NCBI RefSeq assembly: GCF_009677585.1
Contig: NZ_WKYV01000022.1
Span: 5,502-69,501, forward strand
Reading direction: 5' to 3'
Length of the DNA stretch: 64,000 nt
Source of the DNA: Lactonifactor sp. BIOML-A5
GTDB taxonomy: Bacteria > Bacillota > Clostridia > Lachnospirales > Lachnospiraceae
Shown here piece by piece: positions 16,346-25,165 of the stretch. The translations under genes were made by a program, and so were the position numbers. Numbering within the stretch: position 1 is the first letter of the stretch; each line of letters begins with the position of its first letter. Below the pieces are notes generated by a model, which worked only from the letters and a program-made list of their open reading frames with translations, did no database searches and had not been told where the DNA came from.

Positions 16346-17362
16346 TTACGTCTGGTCATAATTACAGGCACCATTGTTACAATTCTCACATACATAAAAA
16401 TAATACATTCCATCTCCCCATTCCCATATGTCCTGTCCCTCTATCTGTCCTGCAAAAATCATTTTTTCTCCGCAGTCGGGGCAGTCCGGATAATCCAGAT
16501 GATCAAATCTGCAGGGCAGTCCGCCCAGCTGTGTATGGGATATATCCGTCATAATACTGGCAGAATAGGTTATCCTTCTGAACTCTTTGCTCCTTTTCAG
16601 CTTTCTTTCCGGATTCGGGTATCCATCTAACACACGATCCATACACTGTTCCAGAATTTCTGTTTTCCTGTTTTGCTCATGCCAGGCAAATTCGCCTTGC
16701 TCCATCCTGGTATAGATTGTCTGGTAACAGGAACATACCAGACAGCTTCCCAAGGGCTCCTTCTGATTGAATATGAGCGTTAGGGGATGGCGGCAGAATC
16801 CGCACAGCCGGTCTATCCGCCGCAGAGGAACCCAGCCGTCTTCTTCGGTTCCCGGAGACTCTTCAAAGGGTACCACTTCCTCCCGGTACAGCTCCTTTAT
16901 TTTTCCCTTTTCCAGACACCATCCTCCTGCCGTATCCTCCCATCTATGGTCTGTGCCTGCTAAAAACTCAGCTGATTTTTCGGACCTAACTGCGCTCAGC
17001 AATGGGATTATCTGATCTCTCATCTCATCTGTCTGGGCTGCATCTATTAACATTTCCGCTACCTGAGGGGCTGCTCTGAGAAAAATCTCGGGGTAGGAAT
17101 CCCACGTTTCTTTCATCAGATGCGCATAGAGCTTATCCGGAAGATATTCCCCTATCTGATAAGAATACAGGGCAAGATACAGGTAAACAACCTGCTTGTC
17201 CCAGGAATCCATCTTCTGATTGTCTATTGTGTAATCAATCAACTCTGCGGTCTCTTTTGGACTTAGTTCTTCATAAAGCTTATAGAGAGGTTTTATCTCC
17301 CCGGACATCATTCCGCCCTCCAGCAGTTCCATGGTCAATTCCAGCATTCTGTCAGCATTCAT
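16346..17362 (-). CDS. Cysteine-rich cytoplasmic protein of unknown function
   Basis: A 338-residue protein. ATG 17,362 is preferred over the ATG two codons earlier because GAGGG sits six bases upstream. The N-terminal 170 residues look all-helical. The C-terminal half has three Cys pairs: CGFCRHP, CLVCSCY and CPDCGEKM...CENC. The phrase TQLGGLPCRFDHLDYPDCPDC resembles the zinc-binding end of YwqG/DUF1963-type proteins, which suggests a metal site. It stands alone, opposite in direction to mutS2, with about 206 bases of non-coding sequence towards the HtrA-like gene in which I see nothing clear. Confidence 0.6.
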   Translation of the reverse strand: MNADRMLELTMELLEGGMMSGEIKPLYKLYEELSPKETAELIDYTIDNQKMDSWDKQVVYLYLALYSYQIGEYLPDKLYAHLMKETWDSYPEIFLRAAPQVAEMLIDAAQTDEMRDQIIPLLSAVRSEKSAEFLAGTDHRWEDTAGGWCLEKGKIKELYREEVVPFEESPGTEEDGWVPLRRIDRLCGFCRHPLTLIFNQKEPLGSCLVCSCYQTIYTRMEQGEFAWHEQNRKTEILEQCMDRVLDGYPNPERKLKRSKEFRRITYSASIMTDISHTQLGGLPCRFDHLDYPDCPDCGEKMIFAGQIEGQDIWEWGDGMYYFYVCENCNNGACNYDQT

Positions 17363-17539
17363 CCTCATCCCTCTTTTCTTTTATTATCCCAAGTATACCA
17401 TAAATTCCTCAGTTTTCTCCCGTGAAATCGACTTTTCACTTTTCATTCCCTCCATAATAGGTTAGAATAACTACTAGAAGAATGACAAAAACAAAAAGAC
17501 GGATGTACACTTGATTCAGTCCGCCTTGGAGGCAAATAC

Positions 17540-19918
17540 ATGAACAAAAAAGCATTAAAAACATTAGAATACAACAAGATCATCGAACAGCTGACTGCCT
17601 GCGCCACCTCTTCCCAGGGGAAACGTTTGTGCCAGGCCCTTTTGCCCCAGGATGATATTGTCACAATAGAACGTATGCAGGAGGAGACCCAGGACGCCCT
17701 TAGCCGGATATATCAGAAAGGCAGCCTTTCTTTAGCCGGTGTGAAGGATATCAGAGGCTCTCTCAAAAGACTGGAAATCGGAGGCACCCTTGGCACCGGA
17801 GAGCTCCTTGCCATCTGTTCTCTCCTGGAGAATACCAACCGGGCCAAATCCTACGCCCGAAAAGAAGATGAGGAAAAGGCACCGGACTCTCTGGATGGAA
17901 TGTTTGAACAGCTCCAGCCCCTCACCCCTCTTGCCAATGAGATCCGCCGGTGTATTCTATCGGAAGAAGAGATCGCGGATGATGCCAGTCCGGGCCTGAA
18001 GCAAATCCGCCGTTCTATGAAAAATACCAATGACAGGATTCATACAGAATTAAACAGCTTTGTCAGCGGAAATTCCAGAAGTTATCTTCAGGATGCCGTT
18101 GTCACCATGCGAAATGGGCGTTACTGTATTCCGGTAAAAGCTGAGTATAAGGGCCAGGTGCCGGGAATGATCCACGATCAGTCCTCTACCGGTTCCACCC
18201 TCTTCGTGGAGCCAATGGCAATTGTTAAGCTGAATAATGATATCCGGGAACTGGAACTAAAGGAGCAGGCGGAGATTGAGATTATCCTGTCCACCTTAAG
18301 TGCCTCTGCCGGAGAGTATCTGGAAGTTCTGCTGGATAATATGAAGCTGCTGGTGGAACTGGATTTTATCTTTGCCAGAGCCTCTCTGGCCAAGCAGCAA
18401 AATGCATCCAAACCGGAATTCAATACCAAAGGCATTCTGGATATCAAAAAGGCCCGGCACCCTCTCATTGACAGGCATTCTGTAGTGCCCATCGATATCC
18501 ATCTGGGCCGGGATTTTGACCTGTTGATTGTTACCGGGCCCAACACCGGGGGGAAGACCGTTTCCCTTAAAACTGTGGGGCTATTAACGCTTATGGGGCA
18601 GGCCGGACTTCATATTCCAGCCTTTGACCACTCCTCTCTGGCTGTGTTCAAAGAAGTATATGCGGATATTGGGGATGAGCAGAGTATTGAGCAGAGCCTC
18701 AGCACCTTCTCCTCCCATATGACAAATATTGTATCTTTCCTGGAAAAAGCCGACAGAGACTCTCTGGTTCTCTTTGATGAACTGGGAGCCGGCACAGACC
18801 CCACAGAGGGCGCGGCGCTGGCTATCTCTATCCTGTCCCATCTCCATGCTCAGGGTATTCGTACTATGGCAACCACCCATTACAGCGAGTTAAAGGTCTA
18901 CGCACTTTCAACTCCCGGGGTGGAAAATGCCTCCTGTGAGTTTAATGTGGAGACTCTGCGCCCAACCTACCGGCTGTTGATTGGTATTCCGGGAAAAAGC
19001 AATGCATTTGCTATCTCCGGAAAACTGGGACTTCCTGAATATATTATTGACAAAGCCAGAGAACAGCTGAGCCAGGAGGCAGAATCCTTTGAGGATGTCA
19101 TCAGCCACCTGGAGGAGAACAGAGTCACCATTGAAAATGAGCGAAAAGAGATTGAACGCTATAAAACAGAGGTAGAACAGTTAAAGAACCGGTTGGAAGA
19201 AAAGCAGGATAAGCTGGAACAGCAGAGAGAACGCCTCCTGAGAGAGGCTAACGAAGAGGCACATAGGGTACTGCGCGAGGCAAAGGAATACGCGGACCAG
19301 ACCATCAAGGTATTCAATAAGGCCGGAAAAAGTACAATGTCCGCCAGAGAACTGGAACAAGAGCGCCAAAAGCTCCGCCAGAAGATGAACACAGTAGAAA
19401 AAAATATGTCTCAGAAAAAAGAGCAGAAGAAAAAACCGGCGCCCAAAGCAAAAGATTTGTCCATAGGCGATTCTGTAAAAGTGCTGAGTCTCAACCTGAA
19501 AGGAACAGTAAGCACACTGCCCAACCCCAAGGGCATGCTCTTTGTTCAGATGGGCATCCTCCGTTCCCAGGTGCACATCTCAGACCTTCAGCTCATAGAC
19601 GAACCCGTGATTACATCCTCCACCCTGCAGAAAACCAGTACAGGTAAGATCCGGATGAGCAAGTCTTCCTTTGTAAAAACAGAGATCAACCTTTTGGGAA
19701 AAACTGTGGATGAGGCCATTTCCGAGCTGGACAAATATCTGGACGATGCCTATCTGGCCCATCTGAATACGGTGCGTGTGGTCCACGGAAAAGGTACCGG
19801 CGCACTGAGAAAAGGCATACACAGCTATCTCCGCCGCCTGAAATATGTAGAGGAATTCCATCTCGCCGAATTCGGTGAGGGTGACGCGGGCGTAACCATC
19901 GTAACATTTAAAAAATAG
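17540..19918 (+). CDS. mutS2: MutS2 ATPase/endonuclease
   Basis: A 792-residue MutS2 protein. It has the MutS core and lever, the ATPase Walker A (TGPNTGGKTVSLKTVG, about residue 331) and Walker B (LVLFDELGAGTDPTEG), and a long coiled-coil of Glu/Lys/Arg repeats (about 515-630). A KOW-like stretch follows, then a C-terminal Smr nuclease domain (about 712-790; LLGKTVDEAISELDKYLDDA and VHGKGTGALRKGI). MutS2 lacks the mismatch-recognition domain. In Firmicutes it has been linked to suppression of recombination and to rescue of collided ribosomes. GGAGG precedes the ATG. Confidence 0.93.
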   Translation: MNKKALKTLEYNKIIEQLTACATSSQGKRLCQALLPQDDIVTIERMQEETQDALSRIYQKGSLSLAGVKDIRGSLKRLEIGGTLGTGELLAICSLLENTNRAKSYARKEDEEKAPDSLDGMFEQLQPLTPLANEIRRCILSEEEIADDASPGLKQIRRSMKNTNDRIHTELNSFVSGNSRSYLQDAVVTMRNGRYCIPVKAEYKGQVPGMIHDQSSTGSTLFVEPMAIVKLNNDIRELELKEQAEIEIILSTLSASAGEYLEVLLDNMKLLVELDFIFARASLAKQQNASKPEFNTKGILDIKKARHPLIDRHSVVPIDIHLGRDFDLLIVTGPNTGGKTVSLKTVGLLTLMGQAGLHIPAFDHSSLAVFKEVYADIGDEQSIEQSLSTFSSHMTNIVSFLEKADRDSLVLFDELGAGTDPTEGAALAISILSHLHAQGIRTMATTHYSELKVYALSTPGVENASCEFNVETLRPTYRLLIGIPGKSNAFAISGKLGLPEYIIDKAREQLSQEAESFEDVISHLEENRVTIENERKEIERYKTEVEQLKNRLEEKQDKLEQQRERLLREANEEAHRVLREAKEYADQTIKVFNKAGKSTMSARELEQERQKLRQKMNTVEKNMSQKKEQKKKPAPKAKDLSIGDSVKVLSLNLKGTVSTLPNPKGMLFVQMGILRSQVHISDLQLIDEPVITSSTLQKTSTGKIRMSKSSFVKTEINLLGKTVDEAISELDKYLDDAYLAHLNTVRVVHGKGTGALRKGIHSYLRRLKYVEEFHLAEFGEGDAGVTIVTFKK

Positions 19919-19935
19919 AATCAGGAGGTTTTGTA

Positions 19936-20637
19936 ATGGTTGCAAAGCAGAAAATATTAATTGTAGACGACGACAACAATATCGCAGAGCTGATTTCCCT
20001 GTATCTTACCAAGGAATGCTTTGATACGATGATTGTAAATGATGGGGAAGAGGCCCTGAATGCATTCGCATCCTTTCAGCCCAATCTGATTCTTCTGGAT
20101 CTGATGCTGCCGGGTATGGACGGTTATCAAGTTTGCCGGGAAATCCGCCACAAGTCGAATGTACCTATTATTATGCTCTCCGCCAAAGGGGAGATTTTTG
20201 ACAAGGTCCTCGGTCTGGAGCTGGGAGCGGATGACTACATTATCAAGCCTTTTGACTCCAAAGAATTAGTAGCCAGGGTAAAAGCGGTACTCCGCCGGTT
20301 TCATGTGGAGCCGGAACCCGCAGCCCAGAATACAGGAAAGTTCGTGGAATACCCGGACCTTGTAATTAACCTTACCAACTACTCTGTCATTTACTGCCAA
20401 GAGGCGGTGGATATGCCCCCGAAAGAACTGGAGCTTCTTTACTTTCTGGCCTCCTCACCCAATCAGGTATTTACCAGAGAGCAGCTTCTGGATCACATCT
20501 GGGGATACGAATATATCGGAGATACCAGAACCGTGGACGTACACATCAAACGTCTCAGGGAAAAAATCAAGGACCATGACTCCTGGGGAATTGCCACCGT
20601 ATGGGGGATTGGATACAAATTCGAGGTGAAATCCTAA
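19936..20637 (+). CDS. OmpR/PhoB-type response regulator
   Basis: A 233-residue regulator. The receiver domain (1-120) has the acidic pocket DDDNN, the phospho-acceptor in LILLDLMLPGMDG (about residue 53) and the lysine in IIKPFD. A winged-helix DNA-binding domain follows (about 135-230; DHIWGYEYIGDTRTVDVHIK). CAGGAGG lies before the ATG. The stop overlaps the start of the histidine kinase gene (TAATG), so the two are translated together. It starts 17 bases after mutS2 and may share its transcript. The regulon cannot be read from the sequence. Confidence 0.92.
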   Translation: MVAKQKILIVDDDNNIAELISLYLTKECFDTMIVNDGEEALNAFASFQPNLILLDLMLPGMDGYQVCREIRHKSNVPIIMLSAKGEIFDKVLGLELGADDYIIKPFDSKELVARVKAVLRRFHVEPEPAAQNTGKFVEYPDLVINLTNYSVIYCQEAVDMPPKELELLYFLASSPNQVFTREQLLDHIWGYEYIGDTRTVDVHIKRLREKIKDHDSWGIATVWGIGYKFEVKS

Positions 20638-22049
20638 TGAAAAATGCCCTGTATCTTAAGTTTGTTATTGCATACTTGATTCTGGGATTCATTGGCTTTT
20701 TCACCATCTCCACTTTAGGGTCCACATTAATTGAACATAAGCTTGTGGACTTTTCTAGCTCTGCCCTCTATAAAGAAGCCAATGCCGTGGCGAATACCCA
20801 TGCGGCAAAATATTACAACAGCCAGTCCTCTCTCAATGATATCTATGATAACCTGACTACCCTGAGCTCTTATGAGAACTCAGAGATCTGGCTGATCAAT
20901 CCACAGGGGGAGATCCTCCTGAACACCAGCGAGGACTTGAATACACAGTCTCCGGAAAAAATCATTAATTTTGATCCGGCGTCATTCAATTCCGGGTACT
21001 ATCAGATCGGCCATTTTTTTCACCGCTTTTCGGATGATACTATGAGTGTTCTGGTTCCCATTACCCTGAATTTTACCACCAGGGGATATATTGCCATTCA
21101 TCAGCCCATGGAGCATATTTACGAGGAAAGAGAATCGGTACTTCAGGTAGTATACATACTTTTCCTGATTTTGTTTCTCATTACCTCCTCCATTCTGGTG
21201 CTTTTGAATTATATCATCCACCGGCCCCTGAGAAAAATCATCACTGGGGTGGATGAATTTGCATCCGGGAATCTGAAGTATAACATTCCGGTGAGCACAG
21301 AAGATGAGATGGGTTACCTGGCGGCGTCCCTGAATTATATGTCCGACGAACTGGACAAGATGGGAGACTATCAACGGAAATTTGTTGCCAATGTGTCTCA
21401 TGACTTCCGCTCTCCCCTGACCTCCATCAAAGGGTATGCAGAAGCTATCCTGGACGGCACCATTCCTCCTGAAATGCAGGAAAAATATCTGAATATCGTA
21501 GTATTTGAGACAGAGCGCCTGAATAAGCTCACCAGAAGCCTTCTCACTTTAAATGATATGGATGACAAAGGACGTATGCTGGATATTACCACCTTTGATA
21601 TAAATGGAGTCATAAAAAATACAGTGGCCACCTTTGAGGGAACCTGCCGGGAGAAAAAAATCTCCATAGAGCTTATCCTGGCCGGTCAGACACTCTATGT
21701 ATCCGCTGATATGGGCCGAATCCAGCAGGTACTATACAACCTATTGGATAACGCAATCAAGTTCAGCCCTAAAGATTCTACCATAACCATAGAAACCACA
21801 GAAAAACATGATACCGTCTTTGTCTCTGTGAAAGATATGGGGGCGGGAATACCCAGAAGCAGTCTTTCTAAAATCTGGGATCGTTTTTATAAGCTGGACA
21901 CCTCCCGAGGAAAGGACAGAAAAGGTACCGGGCTTGGCCTGGCTATTGTAAAAGAAATCATCAATGCCCACAACCAGCACATTAATGTAATCAGTACAGA
22001 AGGGGTGGGAACTGAGTTCATCTTTACCCTTGACAAATCCAAAAAATAA
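20637..22049 (+). CDS. Membrane sensor histidine kinase
   Basis: A 470-residue kinase. The ATG at 20,637 overlaps the regulator stop and has GAGGTGAA upstream; an earlier in-frame ATG at 20,601 lies within the regulator gene and is not needed. Order: membrane segment (about 5-27), extracellular domain of about 145 residues, second segment (about 173-195), HAMP, HisKA with NVSHDFRSPLTSIKGYAE (His about 253) and an ATPase domain with N, G1 (DMGAGIP) and G2 (GTGLGLAIV) boxes. It partners with the preceding regulator. The signal is unknown. Confidence 0.9.
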   Translation: MKNALYLKFVIAYLILGFIGFFTISTLGSTLIEHKLVDFSSSALYKEANAVANTHAAKYYNSQSSLNDIYDNLTTLSSYENSEIWLINPQGEILLNTSEDLNTQSPEKIINFDPASFNSGYYQIGHFFHRFSDDTMSVLVPITLNFTTRGYIAIHQPMEHIYEERESVLQVVYILFLILFLITSSILVLLNYIIHRPLRKIITGVDEFASGNLKYNIPVSTEDEMGYLAASLNYMSDELDKMGDYQRKFVANVSHDFRSPLTSIKGYAEAILDGTIPPEMQEKYLNIVVFETERLNKLTRSLLTLNDMDDKGRMLDITTFDINGVIKNTVATFEGTCREKKISIELILAGQTLYVSADMGRIQQVLYNLLDNAIKFSPKDSTITIETTEKHDTVFVSVKDMGAGIPRSSLSKIWDRFYKLDTSRGKDRKGTGLGLAIVKEIINAHNQHINVISTEGVGTEFIFTLDKSKK

Positions 22050-22112
22050 AAAAGGGGACGTGTTCTTTTTAAAAGGAACACGTCCCAAAATCGATCTGCC
22101 CTGTCCCTTTTT
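22048..22112. repeat. Palindromic dispersed repeat, copy 1 (also a bidirectional terminator)
   Basis: AAAAGGGGAC ... GTCCCTTTTT terminal inverted repeats enclose an inner hairpin GGGACGTGTTCTT/AAGGAACACGTCCC. A second copy with the same plan lies at 40,537-40,600. The element starts within the histidine-kinase stop codon and sits between convergent genes. The poly-A and poly-T ends make it work as a terminator in both directions. Confidence 0.75.
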
Positions 22113-22126
22113 AAGGTACGGGGCTT

Positions 22127-22627
22127 TTATCTCCAGTCATATTTCGTCAGATGCCCCTCCAGCTGCATGTGATCAAAGTTATGCTGCCGCAGTGCTTCGT
22201 ACAGTACAATTGCCACTGAGTTCCCCAGATTGAGGGATCGGATATTTCCAATCATAGGGATACGGATGGCTGTCTCCTGGTTTTCCAGCAGAATTTCTTC
22301 GGGGATTCCGGCGCTTTCCTTTCCGAACATAATGTAGCAGTCTTCTTCATAAACAGCTTCCGTATACGTACGGGGACCTTTTGTCGTGGCCATGTAAATT
22401 TTTGCCCCCGGATTTTTTTCCAGAAACTCCTCGTAGTTCACGTAGGTAGTCACATCCAAATCCTTCCAGTAGTCCATTCCTGCCCGCTTCAGTTCTTTTT
22501 CGCCCAGACGGAATCCAAGAGGTTCAATGAGATGCAGCCTGGTCCCGGTCGCTACACAGGTTCTTCCTATATTTCCTGTGTTAGCCGGAATCTCCGGCTC
22601 ATATAGTACGATGTTCAGTCTTGCCAT
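22127..22627 (-). CDS. trmL: tRNA (cytidine/uridine-34 2'-O)-methyltransferase
   Basis: A 166-residue SPOUT methyltransferase that methylates the wobble ribose of certain leucine tRNAs. It shows NIVLYEPEIPANTGNIGRTC at the N-terminus and the knotted C-terminal motifs IMFGKESAGIPEE and MIGNIRSLNLGNSVAIVLYE. The family starts at MxxNIVLYEP, so ATG 22,627 is preferred to the ATG at 22,666, which overlaps the end of the upstream gene and would add 13 unrelated residues. Upstream is the AIR-synthase-like gene, with which it is probably co-transcribed. Confidence 0.88.
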   Translation of the reverse strand: MARLNIVLYEPEIPANTGNIGRTCVATGTRLHLIEPLGFRLGEKELKRAGMDYWKDLDVTTYVNYEEFLEKNPGAKIYMATTKGPRTYTEAVYEEDCYIMFGKESAGIPEEILLENQETAIRIPMIGNIRSLNLGNSVAIVLYEALRQHNFDHMQLEGHLTKYDWR

Positions 22628-22643
22628 ATTCTTAACTTCTTTC

Positions 22644-23627
22644 TTATAATATTTTGTAAAGTTCATCCGGCTGGGGCTTATCCAGATATCTTACTTCTCC
22701 CTGGTTTTTCAGTATCCGCTCCCTGCCCTCTGTGGTTTTCCCGATGACCGCTCCATGAATGCCTGTTTGAGACAGCGCTCTCACCAGATGGTTTCCGTTT
22801 TCCACTGCAATGAGCAGGGACCCGCTGGACGTAATCTGATAAGGGTTTAGTCCGAACGCTTCACAGATTTCCACCGTCTCCTGACGGACAGGTATGCTTC
22901 TGAGATCTACCTCAAGTCCAATGCCACCCCCGCTTGCCATCTCCCATAGAGCTCCGAAGACGCCCCCAGTTCTGAGGTCATGCATGGCGGCTGCTCCCGC
23001 CTCCACGGCAATTTGAGCCTCTGGAAGCACCGACAGATACTGCTCAAGATTCTTCGCATCCTCAACAAATGCCAGAGAGAACCGTTCCAGCAATTCCGCT
23101 TCCTTCTCTCGGGCTATAACAGCGGTTGCTTCCAGGCCAATCCATTTGGTTAATACCAAGTCCTGCCCTGGCTTTATATCTGACACGGACTTCAGGTTCT
23201 CCTTTTTTATCTTACCGATACCTGTCACAGAAAAAACAGGCTGGTTAACGGCTTGTGTTACCTCTGTATGTCCGCCCAGCACTTCCAGATGCAATTCCTT
23301 GCAGATCCCTTCTAATTCCCGCATCCTATGCTTCAGATGAGATTCATCTGCCTTGACCGGCAGCAATACTGTTACCATAATTCCCACAGGCTCTGCTCCT
23401 GAGGCCGCCAGATCATTCACCACAGCGTACACACCGCGGTTTACTGTATAAGTTTCCTCACCCGTAACAGAATCCGAGGAAAGTACGAATACTTCCCCCG
23501 GACCAATCTCAACTGCCGCACTGTCCCGGCCAATCCCGGGACCAGCCAGAACCTCTTCCCTTCTGTGGCTGATTTCTTTCAGTACAGAACGGATAAGCAC
23601 CGGCTCCGGTAGTTTTCCTATTCTCAT
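22644..23627 (-). CDS. AIR-synthase/HypE-like ATP-binding protein
   Basis: A 327-residue protein of the PurM/HypE/ThiL superfamily. It has the N-terminal acidic ATP/Mg site (GIGRDSAAVEIG, LSSDSVTGE), the VNDLAASGAEPVGIMV motif and LEVLGGHTEVT, and a C-terminal domain with MHDLRTGGVFGAL. No hydrogenase genes are adjacent and the C-terminal Cys of HypE is absent, so it is not a straightforward HypE. Proteins of this type are found in many Clostridia without an established role. It is probably co-transcribed with trmL, whose start it overlaps in the extended reading. Confidence 0.75.
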   Translation of the reverse strand: MRIGKLPEPVLIRSVLKEISHRREEVLAGPGIGRDSAAVEIGPGEVFVLSSDSVTGEETYTVNRGVYAVVNDLAASGAEPVGIMVTVLLPVKADESHLKHRMRELEGICKELHLEVLGGHTEVTQAVNQPVFSVTGIGKIKKENLKSVSDIKPGQDLVLTKWIGLEATAVIAREKEAELLERFSLAFVEDAKNLEQYLSVLPEAQIAVEAGAAAMHDLRTGGVFGALWEMASGGGIGLEVDLRSIPVRQETVEICEAFGLNPYQITSSGSLLIAVENGNHLVRALSQTGIHGAVIGKTTEGRERILKNQGEVRYLDKPQPDELYKIL

Positions 23628-23682
23628 ATATTTATCCTGCCTTCTTTTCCCATGATCCCATGAAACAAATATCTTAGCCCCC

Positions 23683-23781
23683 TTATCCGGGAATAAACAT
23701 GGGAACTACCATTGCCAGTATAAGAAATCCTGCAATAATCCCGGCGATAATCCGTTTCGTCTTAGGGTTATTCATATTCAT
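23683..23781 (-). CDS. 32-residue membrane micro-protein
   Basis: ATG at 23,781 has GAGGTGA at correct spacing, and this site overlaps the stop of the upstream exonuclease gene. The product begins MNMNNPKTKR, spans the membrane once (IIAGIIAGFLILAMVVPMFI) and ends PG. Basic residues before the segment fit an inside N-terminus. Good site, tight spacing (5 bases) and clean composition support a real gene. No function is known to me. Confidence 0.6.
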   Translation of the reverse strand: MNMNNPKTKRIIAGIIAGFLILAMVVPMFIPG

Positions 23782-23785
23782 TTTT

Positions 23786-24496
23786 TCACCTCTTTATTCT
23801 TCCATACGTCGAAAGAATGCCGTCAATAATTTTTGAGGCATCGCTCTTCGACAGACAATCCATCTCTGTATCAAGTTCTATTTTATGATATTTTATCAAA
23901 TCCCGCAAGTACCCTTTTTGGGCATTTGTGATGGGTGACTGTTTTTTTATTCTGCATACCAGAGGACTGCAGCAAAATGCCTCCGGATGGCTCTGGCCGA
24001 ATTCCTCTCTCAGTTTTTCATACAAAAGGTAAGTAGTTCTGGCATCGTCCAGCGCCCGATGTGCCTTGTCCTGAGGAATTCCATAATACTTTCTCAGGTA
24101 CTGCAGGCTGCGGCTCTTCAGATCCGGCAAAACCTTCCTGGAGATTGCCAGAGTATCCATCCCCTCCTTTTCAAATGAAAGGCCCTGCTCGGCTGCCCCA
24201 TATTTTACAAAGCTATAGTCAAAAAGCAGGTTATGCCCAAGCAGGGGATAATCCCCGCAGAACTCCAGAAGTCTCGGAAGTGCAGACTCAATCCCGGGCT
24301 GACCCGCCACCATATCTCCGGTAATACCGGTGATCTCTGTAATCCTTGAGGGTATCTCCCTCCGGGGATCCACAAAGGTTGCATAGGTATCTGCCACACT
24401 TCCCTCCACAACCTTAATGGCCCCAATCTCCAGAATCGTATCCTTATCCGGCTGCAGACCTGTGGTTTCCAGGTCAAGGGTTACATATGCTCTCAT
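23786..24496 (-). CDS. DnaQ/PolC-type 3'-5' exonuclease
   Basis: A 236-residue exonuclease of the DEDDh group. ExoI is YVTLDLETTGLQP, ExoII is LLGHNLLFDYSFVKYG and ExoIII is KAHRALDDARTTYLLYE, giving the D-E-D-H-D catalytic set. A C-terminal extension of about 60 residues (from ITNAQKGYLRDLIKYH) is outside the nuclease fold. The gene overlaps nth by four bases, which suggests a small DNA-repair operon. It is not a polymerase subunit by length, so a stand-alone repair or processing nuclease is likely. Confidence 0.85.
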   Translation of the reverse strand: MRAYVTLDLETTGLQPDKDTILEIGAIKVVEGSVADTYATFVDPRREIPSRITEITGITGDMVAGQPGIESALPRLLEFCGDYPLLGHNLLFDYSFVKYGAAEQGLSFEKEGMDTLAISRKVLPDLKSRSLQYLRKYYGIPQDKAHRALDDARTTYLLYEKLREEFGQSHPEAFCCSPLVCRIKKQSPITNAQKGYLRDLIKYHKIELDTEMDCLSKSDASKIIDGILSTYGRIKR

Positions 24497-25143
24497 GCTT
24501 TATCCCCCTTTTTCTTCCGTTCCTTATACTCTTTACAGTATTTCGTGAGAAAGCACTCCTCACACTTAGGATTTCTGGCAAAACAGATTTGCCTGCCAAA
24601 GGTAATAATCTGAATATTATACAGAATCCAGTGCTCCCTGGGAAGTACCCTCATAAGATCATATTCAATTTTAACCGGATCCTCTTCTTTTGTAAATCCC
24701 AGCCTCCGTGAAATTCTCTTTACATGAGTATCCACCACCACACTTGGTTCATGAAATATATTTCCCCGTATCACATTTGCAGTTTTTCTTCCTACACCGG
24801 GAAGACTGGTGAGAATCTCCAAATCATTAGGTACCTTTCCCCCGTACTCTTCCACTAACTTTCTGGAACATCCTAAAATATTTTTAGCCTTATTCCTGTA
24901 AAAGCCTGTAGACTTAATATCCTGCTCCAGTTCCCTCAAATCCGCATTGGCAAAAGCCTCCATATCCGGATATTTCTTAAATAATGATTCTGTAACTATA
25001 TTTACTCTGGCATCTGTACATTGTGCACTGAGCATTGTGGCGATGAGCAGCTGTTCTGCACTATCGTGATTCAAATAGCACTTATACTCTGTTGTATACA
25101 CTGCATCCAGCAGATCCAGAATCCCTTTTGTCCTTTTTGTCAT
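24493..25143 (-). CDS. nth: Endonuclease III
   Basis: A 216-residue DNA glycosylase/AP lyase for oxidised pyrimidines. The helix-hairpin-helix is LPGVGRKTANVIRG with the catalytic lysine, and the catalytic aspartate is in VVDTHVKRISRRLGF. The C-terminal 4Fe-4S cluster has the standard spacing C-x6-C-x2-C-x5-C in CFARNPKCEECFLTKYC. Length is typical. AGGAGAGG precedes the ATG. It sits between the DUF4080 radical SAM gene and the exonuclease gene. Confidence 0.93.
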   Translation of the reverse strand: MTKRTKGILDLLDAVYTTEYKCYLNHDSAEQLLIATMLSAQCTDARVNIVTESLFKKYPDMEAFANADLRELEQDIKSTGFYRNKAKNILGCSRKLVEEYGGKVPNDLEILTSLPGVGRKTANVIRGNIFHEPSVVVDTHVKRISRRLGFTKEEDPVKIEYDLMRVLPREHWILYNIQIITFGRQICFARNPKCEECFLTKYCKEYKERKKKGDKA

Positions 25144-25165
25144 ATTTATCCTCTCCTGAAATACT

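Noticed and set aside
20601-20637. Earlier start of the histidine kinase
   Set aside because: The ATG at 20,601 lies inside the response-regulator gene, whereas ATG 20,637 has GAGGTGAA at proper spacing and the typical one-base overlap.
22644-23627. Hydrogenase maturation factor HypE
   Set aside because: No hyp or hydrogenase genes are nearby and the C-terminal Cys needed for the thiocyanate step is absent.
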